DNA of 8,698 bases from Cyclobacteriaceae bacterium (GTDB lineage: Bacteria > Bacteroidota > Bacteroidia > Cytophagales > Cyclobacteriaceae). Each line of letters starts with the position of its first letter. Positions within the stretch are counted from its first letter, which is position 1. Under the pieces are notes generated by a model that ran no database searches, was not told the DNA's origin, and saw only the letters and a program-made list of their open reading frames with translations. The stretch spans positions 1-8,698 of the forward strand of contig JALOMY010000106.1 of the NCBI GenBank assembly GCA_025455225.1, written 5' to 3'. Made by a program: the position numbers and the translations under genes. Of the stretch, positions 1 through 6,500 are shown one piece after another.

Positions 1-40
1 TGGTTACTTTTCCTGATTTTTGTTGATGCAGGCATGGGTA

Positions 41-70
41 TTGACTATGGAGTAATTAATTCTATTTTTG
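41..70 (+). promoter_or_regulatory. Bacteroidota-type promoter of the DUF2795 gene
   Basis: TTG at 41-43, a 19-bp spacer, and TATTTTTG at 63-70 match the Bacteroidota -33/-7 pattern (TTG, about 17-20 bp, TAnnTTTG) at every defined position. Transcription would begin near 75, giving a leader of roughly 15 nt before the ATG at 92. This is the best complete promoter match in the window. Its -7 element contains the TTG at 68 that would otherwise be the furthest upstream start codon, so that start is unlikely. Promoter activity is inferred from the match alone. Confidence 0.65.
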
Positions 71-91
71 CGGAAAATTAAAAGAGACCTT

Positions 92-313
92 ATGTATTGG
101 ACACTTGAACTTGCATCGTACCTGGAAGACGCCCCGTGGCCTGCCACGAAAGACGAACTGATCGATTATTCCATCCGTTCGGGTGCTCCTTTAGAGGTTG
201 TGGAAAATCTTCAGGAACTGGAGGATGACGGCCAACCATATGAAAGCATTGAAGAAATCTGGCCGGATTACCCTACTAAAGAAGATTTCTTCTTTAATGA
301 AGATGAGTATTGA
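92..313 (+). CDS. Small acidic DUF2795 family protein
   Basis: This 73-residue protein is recognised as a Bacteroidota member of the DUF2795 family (PF11387), whose function is not established as far as I know. It begins MYWTLELASYLEDAPWPATK, continues with a short helical region (DELIDYSIRSGAPLEVVENL) and ends in a very acidic tail (EEIWPDYPTKEDFFFNEDEY). There is no signal peptide, membrane segment or cysteine, so it is probably a soluble cytoplasmic protein. The ATG at 92 is preferred over an in-frame TTG at 68 because the latter lies in the promoter and because remembered homologues start at MYWTLEL. It is transcribed alone: its own promoter is just upstream and a strong terminator begins 24 bp after the stop. 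It converges on ispD with 6 bp between the stop codons. Confidence 0.85.
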   Translation: MYWTLELASYLEDAPWPATKDELIDYSIRSGAPLEVVENLQELEDDGQPYESIEEIWPDYPTKEDFFFNEDEY

Positions 314-319
314 TCTTTC

Positions 320-1042
320 CTAATTCTTTTTAGTGGAATAAGACTGAAGTCCTTCAGTCTTATTTTTTTTTCTGGCATTCATAAGTGCCTCTGCAACGAT
401 GAGATCTTCGGGCGTTGTTATTTTGATGTTTTCGTAACTTCCTTCAAATAATGAAATGATATGGCCTGAGCGTTCAGCCACACTGGCATCATCCGTTAAA
501 CTGGGGTCTTCTTTAATCTGGTAGGCTTGCTTAATTAAACTGACACGAAACGTTTGAGGGGTTTGGATCAGTCTAAAGCGTGAACGATCCATAGATTTAG
601 TGTTGTCCTGATCGGTCATCCGGATCGATTCTTTCAGACGAACGGCTGCAACGGCAGAGCCATGAACGGCCGCAAGACGAAAGGAAGCACCAATAATATC
701 TTCACTTACAAGTGGGCGAACACCATCGTGAATGGCAACCAGGCCATCCGTTTCAATTAAGTCCAAACCATTTCGTACAGATTGGAAACGGCTTTCTCCG
801 CCTTTCTGCAGCGTAAGAGGTCTTCTGAATTCGTGCTTTTGGCAAAGGTTTTTCCAGGTTGAAAAGTCATCTTCCGGTAATACCAATACAATTGTTATGG
901 AGGGCGAATACCGGTAAAATGCATTAATGGTATGCATCAGAATGGGTAAGCCATCAAGTTCAAGAAATTGCTTGGGTAAAACACTTTTAATACGTGTGCC
1001 TTTTCCTCCGGCTACAATAAGTGCGTATTCGTTATTGTTCAT
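320..1042 (-). CDS. ispD: 2-C-methyl-D-erythritol 4-phosphate cytidylyltransferase
   Basis: IspD joins CTP and 2-C-methyl-D-erythritol 4-phosphate to give CDP-methylerythritol, the third step of the cytoplasmic MEP pathway to isoprenoid precursors. The 240-residue protein has the family motifs in order: the CTP-binding loop AGGKGTRIKSVLPKQF at 11-26 (R17 and K24 are likely nucleotide ligands), IHDGVRPLV at 104-112 (D106, R109), QTPQTF at 160-165, TDDAS at 183-187, and NIKITTPEDL at 205-214 with its conserved Lys207. The length is near the family's usual 225-240. Residues past about 222 form a Lys-rich tail (RKKNKTEGLQ and onward) that lies outside the conserved fold and is encoded by the opposing gene's terminator. 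No IspF domain is fused. The ATG at 1042 sits 26 bp from the divergent small membrane-protein gene. No clear promoter was found for it. Confidence 0.93.
   Translation of the reverse strand: MNNNEYALIVAGGKGTRIKSVLPKQFLELDGLPILMHTINAFYRYSPSITIVLVLPEDDFSTWKNLCQKHEFRRPLTLQKGGESRFQSVRNGLDLIETDGLVAIHDGVRPLVSEDIIGASFRLAAVHGSAVAAVRLKESIRMTDQDNTKSMDRSRFRLIQTPQTFRVSLIKQAYQIKEDPSLTDDASVAERSGHIISLFEGSYENIKITTPEDLIVAEALMNARKKNKTEGLQSYSTKKN
337..371 (+). terminator. Strong intrinsic terminator inside the 3' end of ispD
   Basis: A perfect 13-bp inverted repeat (337-349 with 352-364, core AAGACTGAAG/CTTCAGTCTT) is followed on the + strand by an unbroken T run at 363-371. This is a textbook terminator for the DUF2795 transcript. 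It lies wholly inside the convergent ispD reading frame, where it encodes about residues 224-236 of IspD. On the - strand no T run follows the hairpin, so it should act in the + direction only. Confidence 0.85.
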
Positions 1043-1068
1043 ATATTACCTGCAAAATACCAATTGTC

Positions 1069-1320
1069 ATGGTGATTTTGCGTGTACTCCTGATTGCCTT
1101 CAATGTAGTAGTGGTAACTTACCTGATTTACCGATTATTTATTGTTATTCAGGAACCCATGAAGGGCTGGAAAAAAACTCTTGTCCTGATTGCCGGGTTA
1201 CTTTTATTGTTTGCCCCCTTCAGTATGTTCTTTAACATTTTTCAACCGAACTTCCAGTATTTCATGATTTACCCTATTGCCATCGTGTTATTTCTCTACC
1301 TGATCCGCGAGACAAAATAG
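1069..1320 (+). CDS. Small three-helix membrane protein, function unknown
   Basis: I do not recognise this 83-residue protein. It is very hydrophobic, with three likely membrane helices at about 3-27, 37-58 and 63-80. They are joined by a short basic loop (EPMKGWKK, 29-36) and a short polar turn (FQPNFQ, 58-63), and the C-terminus is charged (RETK). It has no signal-peptidase site and no known catalytic motif. The ATG at 1069 is chosen because it leads straight into the first helix. A GTG at 1021 in the same frame would add 16 polar residues and overlap the ispD start. The gene diverges from ispD and converges on queA, with 56 bp to the queA stop. That it is real rests on its length, its coherent helix pattern and its fit in an otherwise empty gap. 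Confidence 0.65.
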   Translation: MVILRVLLIAFNVVVVTYLIYRLFIVIQEPMKGWKKTLVLIAGLLLLFAPFSMFFNIFQPNFQYFMIYPIAIVLFLYLIRETK

Positions 1321-1376
1321 GAGTTGTCTTTTCCAATACATGGAAAAAACCAGGCACTAAATAATTTCAAAACTTA

Positions 1377-2423
1377 TTAAATGATCAGCATGGCATCGCC
1401 ATACGTGAGAAACTTGTATTTCTCCTTCTTGGCAACTTTATAGGCTTCCATGATCAGGTCGAAACCACCGAAGGCCGCGGCCATCATCAGCAAAGTTGAT
1501 TCAGGCATCTGGAAGTTGGTAATCATGGCATTACAGATCTTGAAATCATAAGGCGGAAAGATGAATTTATCAGTCCAGCCTTCCTTGGCCTTCAAACGGT
1601 TAGTGGCCGACACAGCGGATTCAAGTGCCCGCATACTGGTCGTACCGATAGCGCATACGCGTTTTTTATTATCAAGTGCTTTATTAACGCGCTCAACACA
1701 TTCCGGACCTACAATAAAATTCTCGGAATCCATCTTATGTTTAGTAAGGTCTTCAACATCAACTTGCCGAAAAGTTCCTAATCCGATGTGTAGGGTGATG
1801 TAGCTAATATCAACACCTTTTAACTGAAGTCGTTTAACCAGTTGTTTGGTGAAGTGCATGCCCGCAGTCGGGGCGGATACTGCGCCTTTATTTTTAGCGA
1901 AAATGGTTTGAAAACGGTCTTTGTCTTCCGGTTCTATCTTTCTCTTGATGTATTTCGGAAGGGGTGTTTCACCCAACGATTCAATTACTTTGTCAAAAGC
2001 TTCCGAGTCACCATCAAATAAAAATCGAATGGTTCTACCCCGGGAGGTGGTATTATCAATTACTTCTGCCACCAGGTCGCCATTTCCGAAATACAACTTA
2101 TTGCCAACCCTGATTTTACGGGCAGGATCAACCAGAACATCCCAAAGATGCATTTCGGCATTTAGTTCACGCAACAGAAACACCTCAATCTTAGCTCCGG
2201 TTTTTTCTTTTCTGCCGTAAAGACGGGCGGGAAACACCATGGTATCATTCGCAACCATTACATCACCGCTGTCGAAGTAATTAACTACATCCTTAAAAAC
2301 CTTGTGCTCAATTTTGCCGGAGTCTTTGTGAACTACCATCAAGCGGGATTCATCACGGTTTTCGGAAGGACGTAAGGCGATTAGATTGTTGGGAAGGTCA
2401 AATTTGAATTCGGAAAGCTTCAT
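1377..2423 (-). CDS. queA: S-adenosylmethionine:tRNA ribosyltransferase-isomerase
   Basis: QueA moves the ribosyl part of S-adenosylmethionine onto preQ1 at tRNA position 34 to make epoxyqueuosine, the penultimate step of queuosine synthesis. The 348 residues are close to the 356 of the E. coli enzyme. Motifs in order are FDLPNNLIALRP at 8-19, NDTMVFPARLYG at 59-70, LPKYIKR at 155-161, GAVSAPTAGMHFT at 180-192, LHIGLGTFRQV at 211-221, CAIGTTSMRALES at 257-269, ITNFQMPESTLLM at 301-313 and YGDAMLI at 341-347. The motif usually read as TNFHLP has Gln305 in place of His. The ATG at 2423 gives the standard MKLSEFxFDLP N-terminus. No other queuosine gene is in the window, and the gene looks monocistronic. 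Confidence 0.95.
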   Translation of the reverse strand: MKLSEFKFDLPNNLIALRPSENRDESRLMVVHKDSGKIEHKVFKDVVNYFDSGDVMVANDTMVFPARLYGRKEKTGAKIEVFLLRELNAEMHLWDVLVDPARKIRVGNKLYFGNGDLVAEVIDNTTSRGRTIRFLFDGDSEAFDKVIESLGETPLPKYIKRKIEPEDKDRFQTIFAKNKGAVSAPTAGMHFTKQLVKRLQLKGVDISYITLHIGLGTFRQVDVEDLTKHKMDSENFIVGPECVERVNKALDNKKRVCAIGTTSMRALESAVSATNRLKAKEGWTDKFIFPPYDFKICNAMITNFQMPESTLLMMAAAFGGFDLIMEAYKVAKKEKYKFLTYGDAMLII

Positions 2424-2472
2424 ATTTTAAATGCAAAGTATGCCCAATGAACGTTTAATTTTTTTAAGGTTG

Positions 2473-2480
2473 CAAAAATA
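2473..2480 (-). promoter_or_regulatory. Candidate -7 element for queA
   Basis: Read on the - strand, this is TATTTTTG, a full match to TAnnTTTG, ending about 50 bp before the queA ATG. No good TTG is found 17-20 bp upstream, so only half of the promoter is supported. Confidence 0.4.
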
Positions 2481-2521
2481 AGTCAATACTTGAGATTTGC
2501 GAAGGCGTTTATAGCTTTTTA

Positions 2522-2548
2522 TTGCTGTAACAAATGAGGCTTAATTTG
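2522..2548 (+). promoter_or_regulatory. Candidate promoter of the permease pair
   Basis: TTG at 2522-2524 is followed 17 bp later by TAATTTG at 2542-2548, a version of TAnnTTTG one base short. It lies in the 196-bp divergent gap with queA, 71 bp before the first permease start. The leader would hold a GC-rich patch with a small inverted repeat (CGGC-AG-GCCG, about 2573-2582). Confidence 0.4.
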
Positions 2549-2619
2549 GTCTTTAGGCGTAATTAATCAGCCGGCAGGCCGACTAACCGGGCATATTCAG
2601 AAAGTGCTATTCCGAAACC

Positions 2620-3885
2620 ATGAAAGTTATTCTTCAGATTTTAGAGAGTTTTCGATTTGCCTGGAATGCACTGAAGTCAAACCTGCTTCGTACCATTCTT
2701 TCTTTGCTGGGGGTTACCGTTGGCATTTTTGCAATTATTGCCGTTCTCACTTTTGTGGATTCCCTGGAGAAAAATATTAAAGAAGGCCTGAGTTTCATTG
2801 GTTCAGGGGTTATTTACGTTCAGAAAATGCCCTGGCTGCCCGAAGGCGGAGGTGAATATAAATGGTGGGAGTACTTCAGAAGGCCGGCCCCGTCATTTGC
2901 CGAATATAAATTTCTCAAGGAAAATTTAAAGCATATTGAAGCCATGTCCATTTGGTCAGATCGTTTCAATCTGATCATTAAATATGAAAGCAATAGTATC
3001 GGTCAGATCCGGGTTGTAGGTGCCAGTGAAGGGTATGAGCAAGTGTATGAAATACCGGTTGAAAAGGGCCGATACCTGACGTTGGACGAATTGGCTGCCG
3101 GGCGGAATTCAGCGGTAATAGGATTTGAAGTAGCCAAAGCTCTTTTTACAGGTGGTGAAGAACCGTTGGGGAAATTTATTAAAATCAGAAACATCAAGTT
3201 CCTGGTAGTAGGTGTTATTAAGCAGGAAGGACAAGGTTTTTTTGGAAACACCACCAATGATTTTGGAATAATAATCCCCTACAATGCGTATCGTAAATGG
3301 GTACCTACCGGTACAGGCCGATGGAATGAGGTTCAATCGACCATTGCATTAAAGGGAAAAGAAGAAGACATCGGCATGATTGAACTGGAGAACGAAACGC
3401 GGGGCTTGTTGAGAAGCAAACGAGGTGTTCGTCCTACACAAAAAGATAATTTCGCGTTAAACCGGCCTGAAGCCATCATTAATGTTATTAGTGGTGTATT
3501 CGATGTTGTGGGTGTTGCAGGCTGGATTATCGGTGGTTTTTCTATCCTGGTAGGTGGGTTCGGAATTGCGAACATAATGTTTGTTTCGGTTAAGGAACGC
3601 ACTCCGATTATCGGCTTGCAGAAATCAGTGGGCGCCAAAAATTATTTCATCCTGTTTCAGTTTTTATTCGAAGCCATCTTTCTCTGCCTGATCGGGGGGC
3701 TGACAGGATTGCTCTTGGTTTACCTGATCACATTTATTCCGCTGGGAAACCTGGTGGTCACGCTCTCCATTAAAAATATTGTATTGGGCCTGGGGGTTTC
3801 AACCGCCATTGGTATTGTTTCCGGCATTATTCCGGCCGCAGTTGCAGCCCGGCTTGATCCGGTTATTGCAATACGTGCAACATAA
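2620..3885 (+). CDS. FtsX/MacB-type ABC transporter permease, copy 1
   Basis: This 421-residue inner-membrane permease has the MacB_PCD plus FtsX layout: one N-terminal helix at about 22-47 after a basic amphipathic start (FRFAWNALKSNLLRT), a large extracytoplasmic domain at about 50-290, then three helices at about 294-322, 342-371 and 384-410. The C-terminal ARLDPVIAIRAT is the usual end of this superfamily. Such proteins pair with an ATPase of the LolD/MacB type and act by mechanotransmission rather than as simple channels. Substrates range from lipoproteins to drugs and peptides, and none can be assigned here. The motif PWLPEG...EYKWWEYFRRP at 71-89 recalls a permease group I know from Bacteroidota. 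No ATP-binding domain is fused, and no ATPase or membrane-fusion gene is adjacent. It shares 44 bp of intergenic space and probably one transcript with copy 2. Confidence 0.9.
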   Translation: MKVILQILESFRFAWNALKSNLLRTILSLLGVTVGIFAIIAVLTFVDSLEKNIKEGLSFIGSGVIYVQKMPWLPEGGGEYKWWEYFRRPAPSFAEYKFLKENLKHIEAMSIWSDRFNLIIKYESNSIGQIRVVGASEGYEQVYEIPVEKGRYLTLDELAAGRNSAVIGFEVAKALFTGGEEPLGKFIKIRNIKFLVVGVIKQEGQGFFGNTTNDFGIIIPYNAYRKWVPTGTGRWNEVQSTIALKGKEEDIGMIELENETRGLLRSKRGVRPTQKDNFALNRPEAIINVISGVFDVVGVAGWIIGGFSILVGGFGIANIMFVSVKERTPIIGLQKSVGAKNYFILFQFLFEAIFLCLIGGLTGLLLVYLITFIPLGNLVVTLSIKNIVLGLGVSTAIGIVSGIIPAAVAARLDPVIAIRAT

Positions 3886-3929
3886 CGAAGATTGATGTTT
3901 TACGTTAACACACTTGGTACATCTTTTCC

Positions 3930-5192
3930 ATGAAAGTCATTCGTCAGGTTTTTGAGAGTTTTCGTTTTGCCTGGAGCGCGTTGCGTTCTAATTTACTCAG
4001 AACCATACTTTCGTTATTAGGGGTTACGGTGGGCATCTTTGCCATCATTGCAGTACTTACGTTTGTCGATTCCCTTGAAAAGAATATCAAAGACAGTTTG
4101 AATTTTATTGGCACCGGGATTTTATATCTTGATAAGTGGCCCTGGCTTCCAGAGGGAGAAGGTGAATACAAATGGTGGGAATATTTCAGAAGGCCTAATG
4201 CATCGTATAATGAGTTTAAATTCCTGAAAGAAAATCTTCAGCACGTAAGTCACATTGCCATATTCTCCGATCGGGGTAATTCTGTAGTAAAACGTGAAAA
4301 CAACAGTATTGGTCAAGTTGAATTGGTGGGCGGAAGTGAAGGATACGATCAGATTTTTGAAATCCCGGTACAGCAAGGAAGGTATTTAACATTCGATGAG
4401 TTGTCAGCCGGGCGTGATGTGGCTGTAATAGGATATGAAGTAGCAAAGGCACTCTTTCCAAACAACGAGGATCCAATCGGCCAGTTTATTAAGGTTAAGA
4501 ACATGAAGTACATGGTGGTGGGTGTTATTAAGCAGGAAGGTCAGAGCTTTATGGGATTCAGCTCCAAAGACTATAATGTGATCATTCCTTATAATTCCTT
4601 CCGGAAATTATATCAAACTGGTACCGGACGGTGGAATGAGATTGGATCAGTCATTGGTGTAAAGGGATTCGATCAGGATTTTGGTTTGGTGGAACTGGAG
4701 AACGAGTTGCGCGGTATTCTTCGGACCAAAAGGGGATTAAAACCTATGGACAAGGATAGTTTTGCTATTAACCGCCCGGAAGCTATGCTTAACGCGATCA
4801 GTGGATTATTTGATGTGGTGGGAGTAGCCGGATGGATTATTGGTGGATTCTCCATGTTGGTGGGTGGCTTCGGTATAGCAAACATTATGTTCGTTTCAGT
4901 AAAAGAGCGAACTCCGATAATTGGTCTTCAGAAATCGGTAGGGGCCAAAAATTACTTTATTCTTTTTCAGTTTTTATTTGAAGCTATTTTCCTCTGCCTG
5001 ATTGGTGGAGCTGCTGGTTTATTCCTGGTTTATTTAATTACCCTGGTACCCCTGGGGAGTCTTGTTGTCACTTTGTCGATGAAAAATATTGTATTGGGTA
5101 TTGGCGTGTCTTCAGCCATTGGTGTGGTGTCCGGCATTGTACCGGCTGCGGTTGCAGCCCGGCTCGATCCGGTTATAGCAATACGGGCATGA
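3930..5192 (+). CDS. FtsX/MacB-type ABC transporter permease, copy 2
   Basis: This is a 420-residue paralogue of the preceding gene, aligning without a gap from end to end at about 74% identity (108 differences counted by hand). It has the same four-helix FtsX layout. Residues 20-54 (first helix) and 310-360 (loop and helix around FVSVKERTPIIGLQKS) are identical in the two proteins. The extracytoplasmic domain at about 60-290 holds most differences, for example at 101-120 and 211-250. This fits two subunits of one heterodimer that share a partner ATPase but face their ligand differently, as LolC and LolE do; that role is an inference. No promoter is seen in the 44-bp gap, so co-transcription with copy 1 is likely. 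A terminator follows 18 bp after the stop. Confidence 0.9.
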   Translation: MKVIRQVFESFRFAWSALRSNLLRTILSLLGVTVGIFAIIAVLTFVDSLEKNIKDSLNFIGTGILYLDKWPWLPEGEGEYKWWEYFRRPNASYNEFKFLKENLQHVSHIAIFSDRGNSVVKRENNSIGQVELVGGSEGYDQIFEIPVQQGRYLTFDELSAGRDVAVIGYEVAKALFPNNEDPIGQFIKVKNMKYMVVGVIKQEGQSFMGFSSKDYNVIIPYNSFRKLYQTGTGRWNEIGSVIGVKGFDQDFGLVELENELRGILRTKRGLKPMDKDSFAINRPEAMLNAISGLFDVVGVAGWIIGGFSMLVGGFGIANIMFVSVKERTPIIGLQKSVGAKNYFILFQFLFEAIFLCLIGGAAGLFLVYLITLVPLGSLVVTLSMKNIVLGIGVSSAIGVVSGIVPAAVAARLDPVIAIRA

Positions 5193-5210
5193 GTAACAAA
5201 AGAACTAAAT

Positions 5211-5245
5211 AAAAAAGCCAATAAAATGTTTCATTGGCTTTTTTT
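5211..5245. terminator. Bidirectional intrinsic terminator between the permeases and recA
   Basis: A 12-bp stem (5211-5222 with 5233-5244, GC core GCCAAT/ATTGGC) surrounds a 10-nt loop. The stem has A6 at its left foot and T7 at its right foot (5239-5245), so a U run follows the hairpin on either strand. It can end both the permease transcript and the convergent recA transcript. Confidence 0.85.
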
Positions 5246-5263
5246 ATAGACGGGATAATTTTT

Positions 5264-6292
5264 CTATTCCTTCTCTTCCACAACAGCCTTGGTTTCCCCT
5301 CCCATAATCTTTTCCTTGATCTTACGTTCGAGATCTTCCATCAGTTCCGGGTTATCTTCTATCAGTTGTTTAACAGCATCCCGGCCTTGACCAAGTTTAT
5401 TCCCTTCATAACTGAACCAGGATCCTGATTTTTGCAGAACGTTGAGCTCAACACCGAGGTCTACGATTTCACCTGACTTGGAAATTCCTTTTCCGTACAT
5501 GATGTCGAATTCAACTACCTTAAACGGAGGGGCTACTTTATTCTTAACCACTTTTACTTTAACTCGGTTACCCGTAATCTCATCGGCTGATTCTTTGATC
5601 TGGCCAATCCTCCGGATATCCAGTCGAACGGATGCATAAAACTTCAATGCATTACCACCCGTGGTTGTTTCAGGGTTGCCGAACATGACGCCAATTTTTT
5701 CTCGCAATTGGTTGATGAATATACAGGCGCATCCTGTTTTGCTTATGGTTCCTGTTAATTTTCGCAAGGCCTGCGACATTAAACGAGCCTGTAAACCCAT
5801 TTTACTATCACCCATCTCACCTTCGAGTTCACCCTTTGGAACGAGGGCTGCAACCGAGTCGATAACAAGTATGTCGATTGCACCTGAACGAATCAGATGG
5901 TCAGCAATTTCAAGAGCTTGCTCCCCATTGTCGGGTTGGGAGATTAGGAGATTCTCTGTGTCGATTCCCAGTTTCTCTGCATAAGATTTATCGAATGCGT
6001 GTTCAGCGTCAATGAATGCCGCAAGACCGCCTTGCTTTTGGGCTTCCGCAATCATATGCAAGGTAAGGGTAGTCTTTCCGGAGGATTCAGGGCCGTAAAT
6101 TTCAGTAATACGTCCTCTCGGAATTCCGCCAATACCCAGGGCAATATCCAATCCCAGGGATCCGGTGGGTATGGCCGGAATATCCACCACTTTTTCATCG
6201 CTGAGTTTCATCACGGTACCTTTACCGTACGTTTTCTCCAGTTTATCAATTGTTAATTGAAGTGCTTTTAATTTTTCTTTTGCGTCACTCAT
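5264..6292 (-). CDS. recA: RecA recombinase
   Basis: RecA forms ATP-dependent filaments on single-stranded DNA, drives strand exchange in homologous recombination, and in many bacteria triggers LexA self-cleavage. The 342-residue protein shows Walker A GPESSGKT at 67-74, FIDAEHAFD at 93-101 with the catalytic Glu97, the Walker B strand ILVID at 141-145, loop L1 around EGEMGDSKMG at 158-167, INQLREKIGVMFGNPETTTG at 193-212 covering the start of loop L2, and ALKFYASVRLDIRR at 215-228. A C-terminal domain follows, ending in the usual charged tail (TKAVVEEKE). Length and motifs are standard, with no intein or insertion. The gene stands alone. Its upstream region holds a perfect inverted repeat at 6351-6367, but no good TAnnTTTG promoter was found for it. 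Confidence 0.97.
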   Translation of the reverse strand: MSDAKEKLKALQLTIDKLEKTYGKGTVMKLSDEKVVDIPAIPTGSLGLDIALGIGGIPRGRITEIYGPESSGKTTLTLHMIAEAQKQGGLAAFIDAEHAFDKSYAEKLGIDTENLLISQPDNGEQALEIADHLIRSGAIDILVIDSVAALVPKGELEGEMGDSKMGLQARLMSQALRKLTGTISKTGCACIFINQLREKIGVMFGNPETTTGGNALKFYASVRLDIRRIGQIKESADEITGNRVKVKVVKNKVAPPFKVVEFDIMYGKGISKSGEIVDLGVELNVLQKSGSWFSYEGNKLGQGRDAVKQLIEDNPELMEDLERKIKEKIMGGETKAVVEEKE

Positions 6293-6350
6293 ATGTTAAT
6301 ATTCAGAATTACACCTGTAATGATTGTTATCACTTATAAATAATTTCAGT

Positions 6351-6367
6351 ATTGTAAGAAGTACAAT
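6351..6367. promoter_or_regulatory. Perfect inverted repeat ATTGTA-N5-TACAAT, candidate operator
   Basis: The two 6-bp half-sites are exact inverted copies whose centres are 11 bp apart, about one helical turn, as for a dimeric repressor site. It starts 59 bp upstream of recA and lies 134 bp before the divergent peptidase ATG. A recA promoter is a natural place for a LexA box, but I cannot match this motif to a known Bacteroidota LexA consensus. Which regulator binds, if any, is open. Confidence 0.4.
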
Positions 6368-6459
6368 CATGGGTTGAAATTACTACACTGGTATCCAAAA
6401 ACAAACGATCCGTTATAATAGCGACATAAACTGTCAGTTTTCTCCAAGTTTATGAATCG

Positions 6460-6467
6460 TTAATTTG
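6460..6467 (+). promoter_or_regulatory. Weak candidate -7 element for the peptidase gene
   Basis: TTAATTTG differs from TAnnTTTG at one base and is the same 8-mer as in the candidate permease promoter. A TTT 19 bp upstream (6438-6440) is a poor -33 element. The leader to the ATG at 6501 would be about 30 nt. It overlaps the in-frame TTG at 6465, which argues against that start. Confidence 0.3.
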
Positions 6468-6500
6468 GGCGCTTCAAGAGGGGGCAAGGTCTTTCAGAGT

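Noticed and set aside
1..35. Possible - strand gene start at ATG 35-33 (MPASTKIRKSN)
   Set aside because: Only 11 codons are visible and no family is recognisable. It cannot be told from chance.
1..81. Open frame from the window edge ending in TAA at 79-81 (tail WLLFLIFVDAGMGIDYGVIN and on)
   Set aside because: 26 open codons are likely by chance in such AT-rich DNA. The frame runs across the DUF2795 promoter, and I recognise no family.
1053..1059. TATTTTG on the - strand as an ispD promoter
   Set aside because: It is one base short of TAnnTTTG, has no TTG at the right distance, and would leave only a few leader bases.
1329..1347. Hairpin TTTTCCA-ATACA-TGGAAAA between the small membrane gene and queA
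   Set aside because: The 7-bp stem has two G-C pairs and no T run after it on either strand. It is too weak to call a terminator.
2573..2582. GC-rich CGGC-AG-GCCG repeat in the permease leader as a riboswitch or operator
   Set aside because: The arms are only 4 bp with a 2-nt gap. I see no conserved riboswitch core or larger fold.
2620..5192. Recent duplication or assembly artefact of the two permease genes
   Set aside because: The copies differ at about a quarter of residues, and at most compared codons even where the protein is identical. They are two real, old genes.
6293..6500. E. coli-type (CTGT-N8-ACAG) or B. subtilis-type (CGAAC-N4-GTTCG) LexA box upstream of recA
   Set aside because: I found neither motif by eye. 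Only the ATTGTA-N5-TACAAT repeat stands out.
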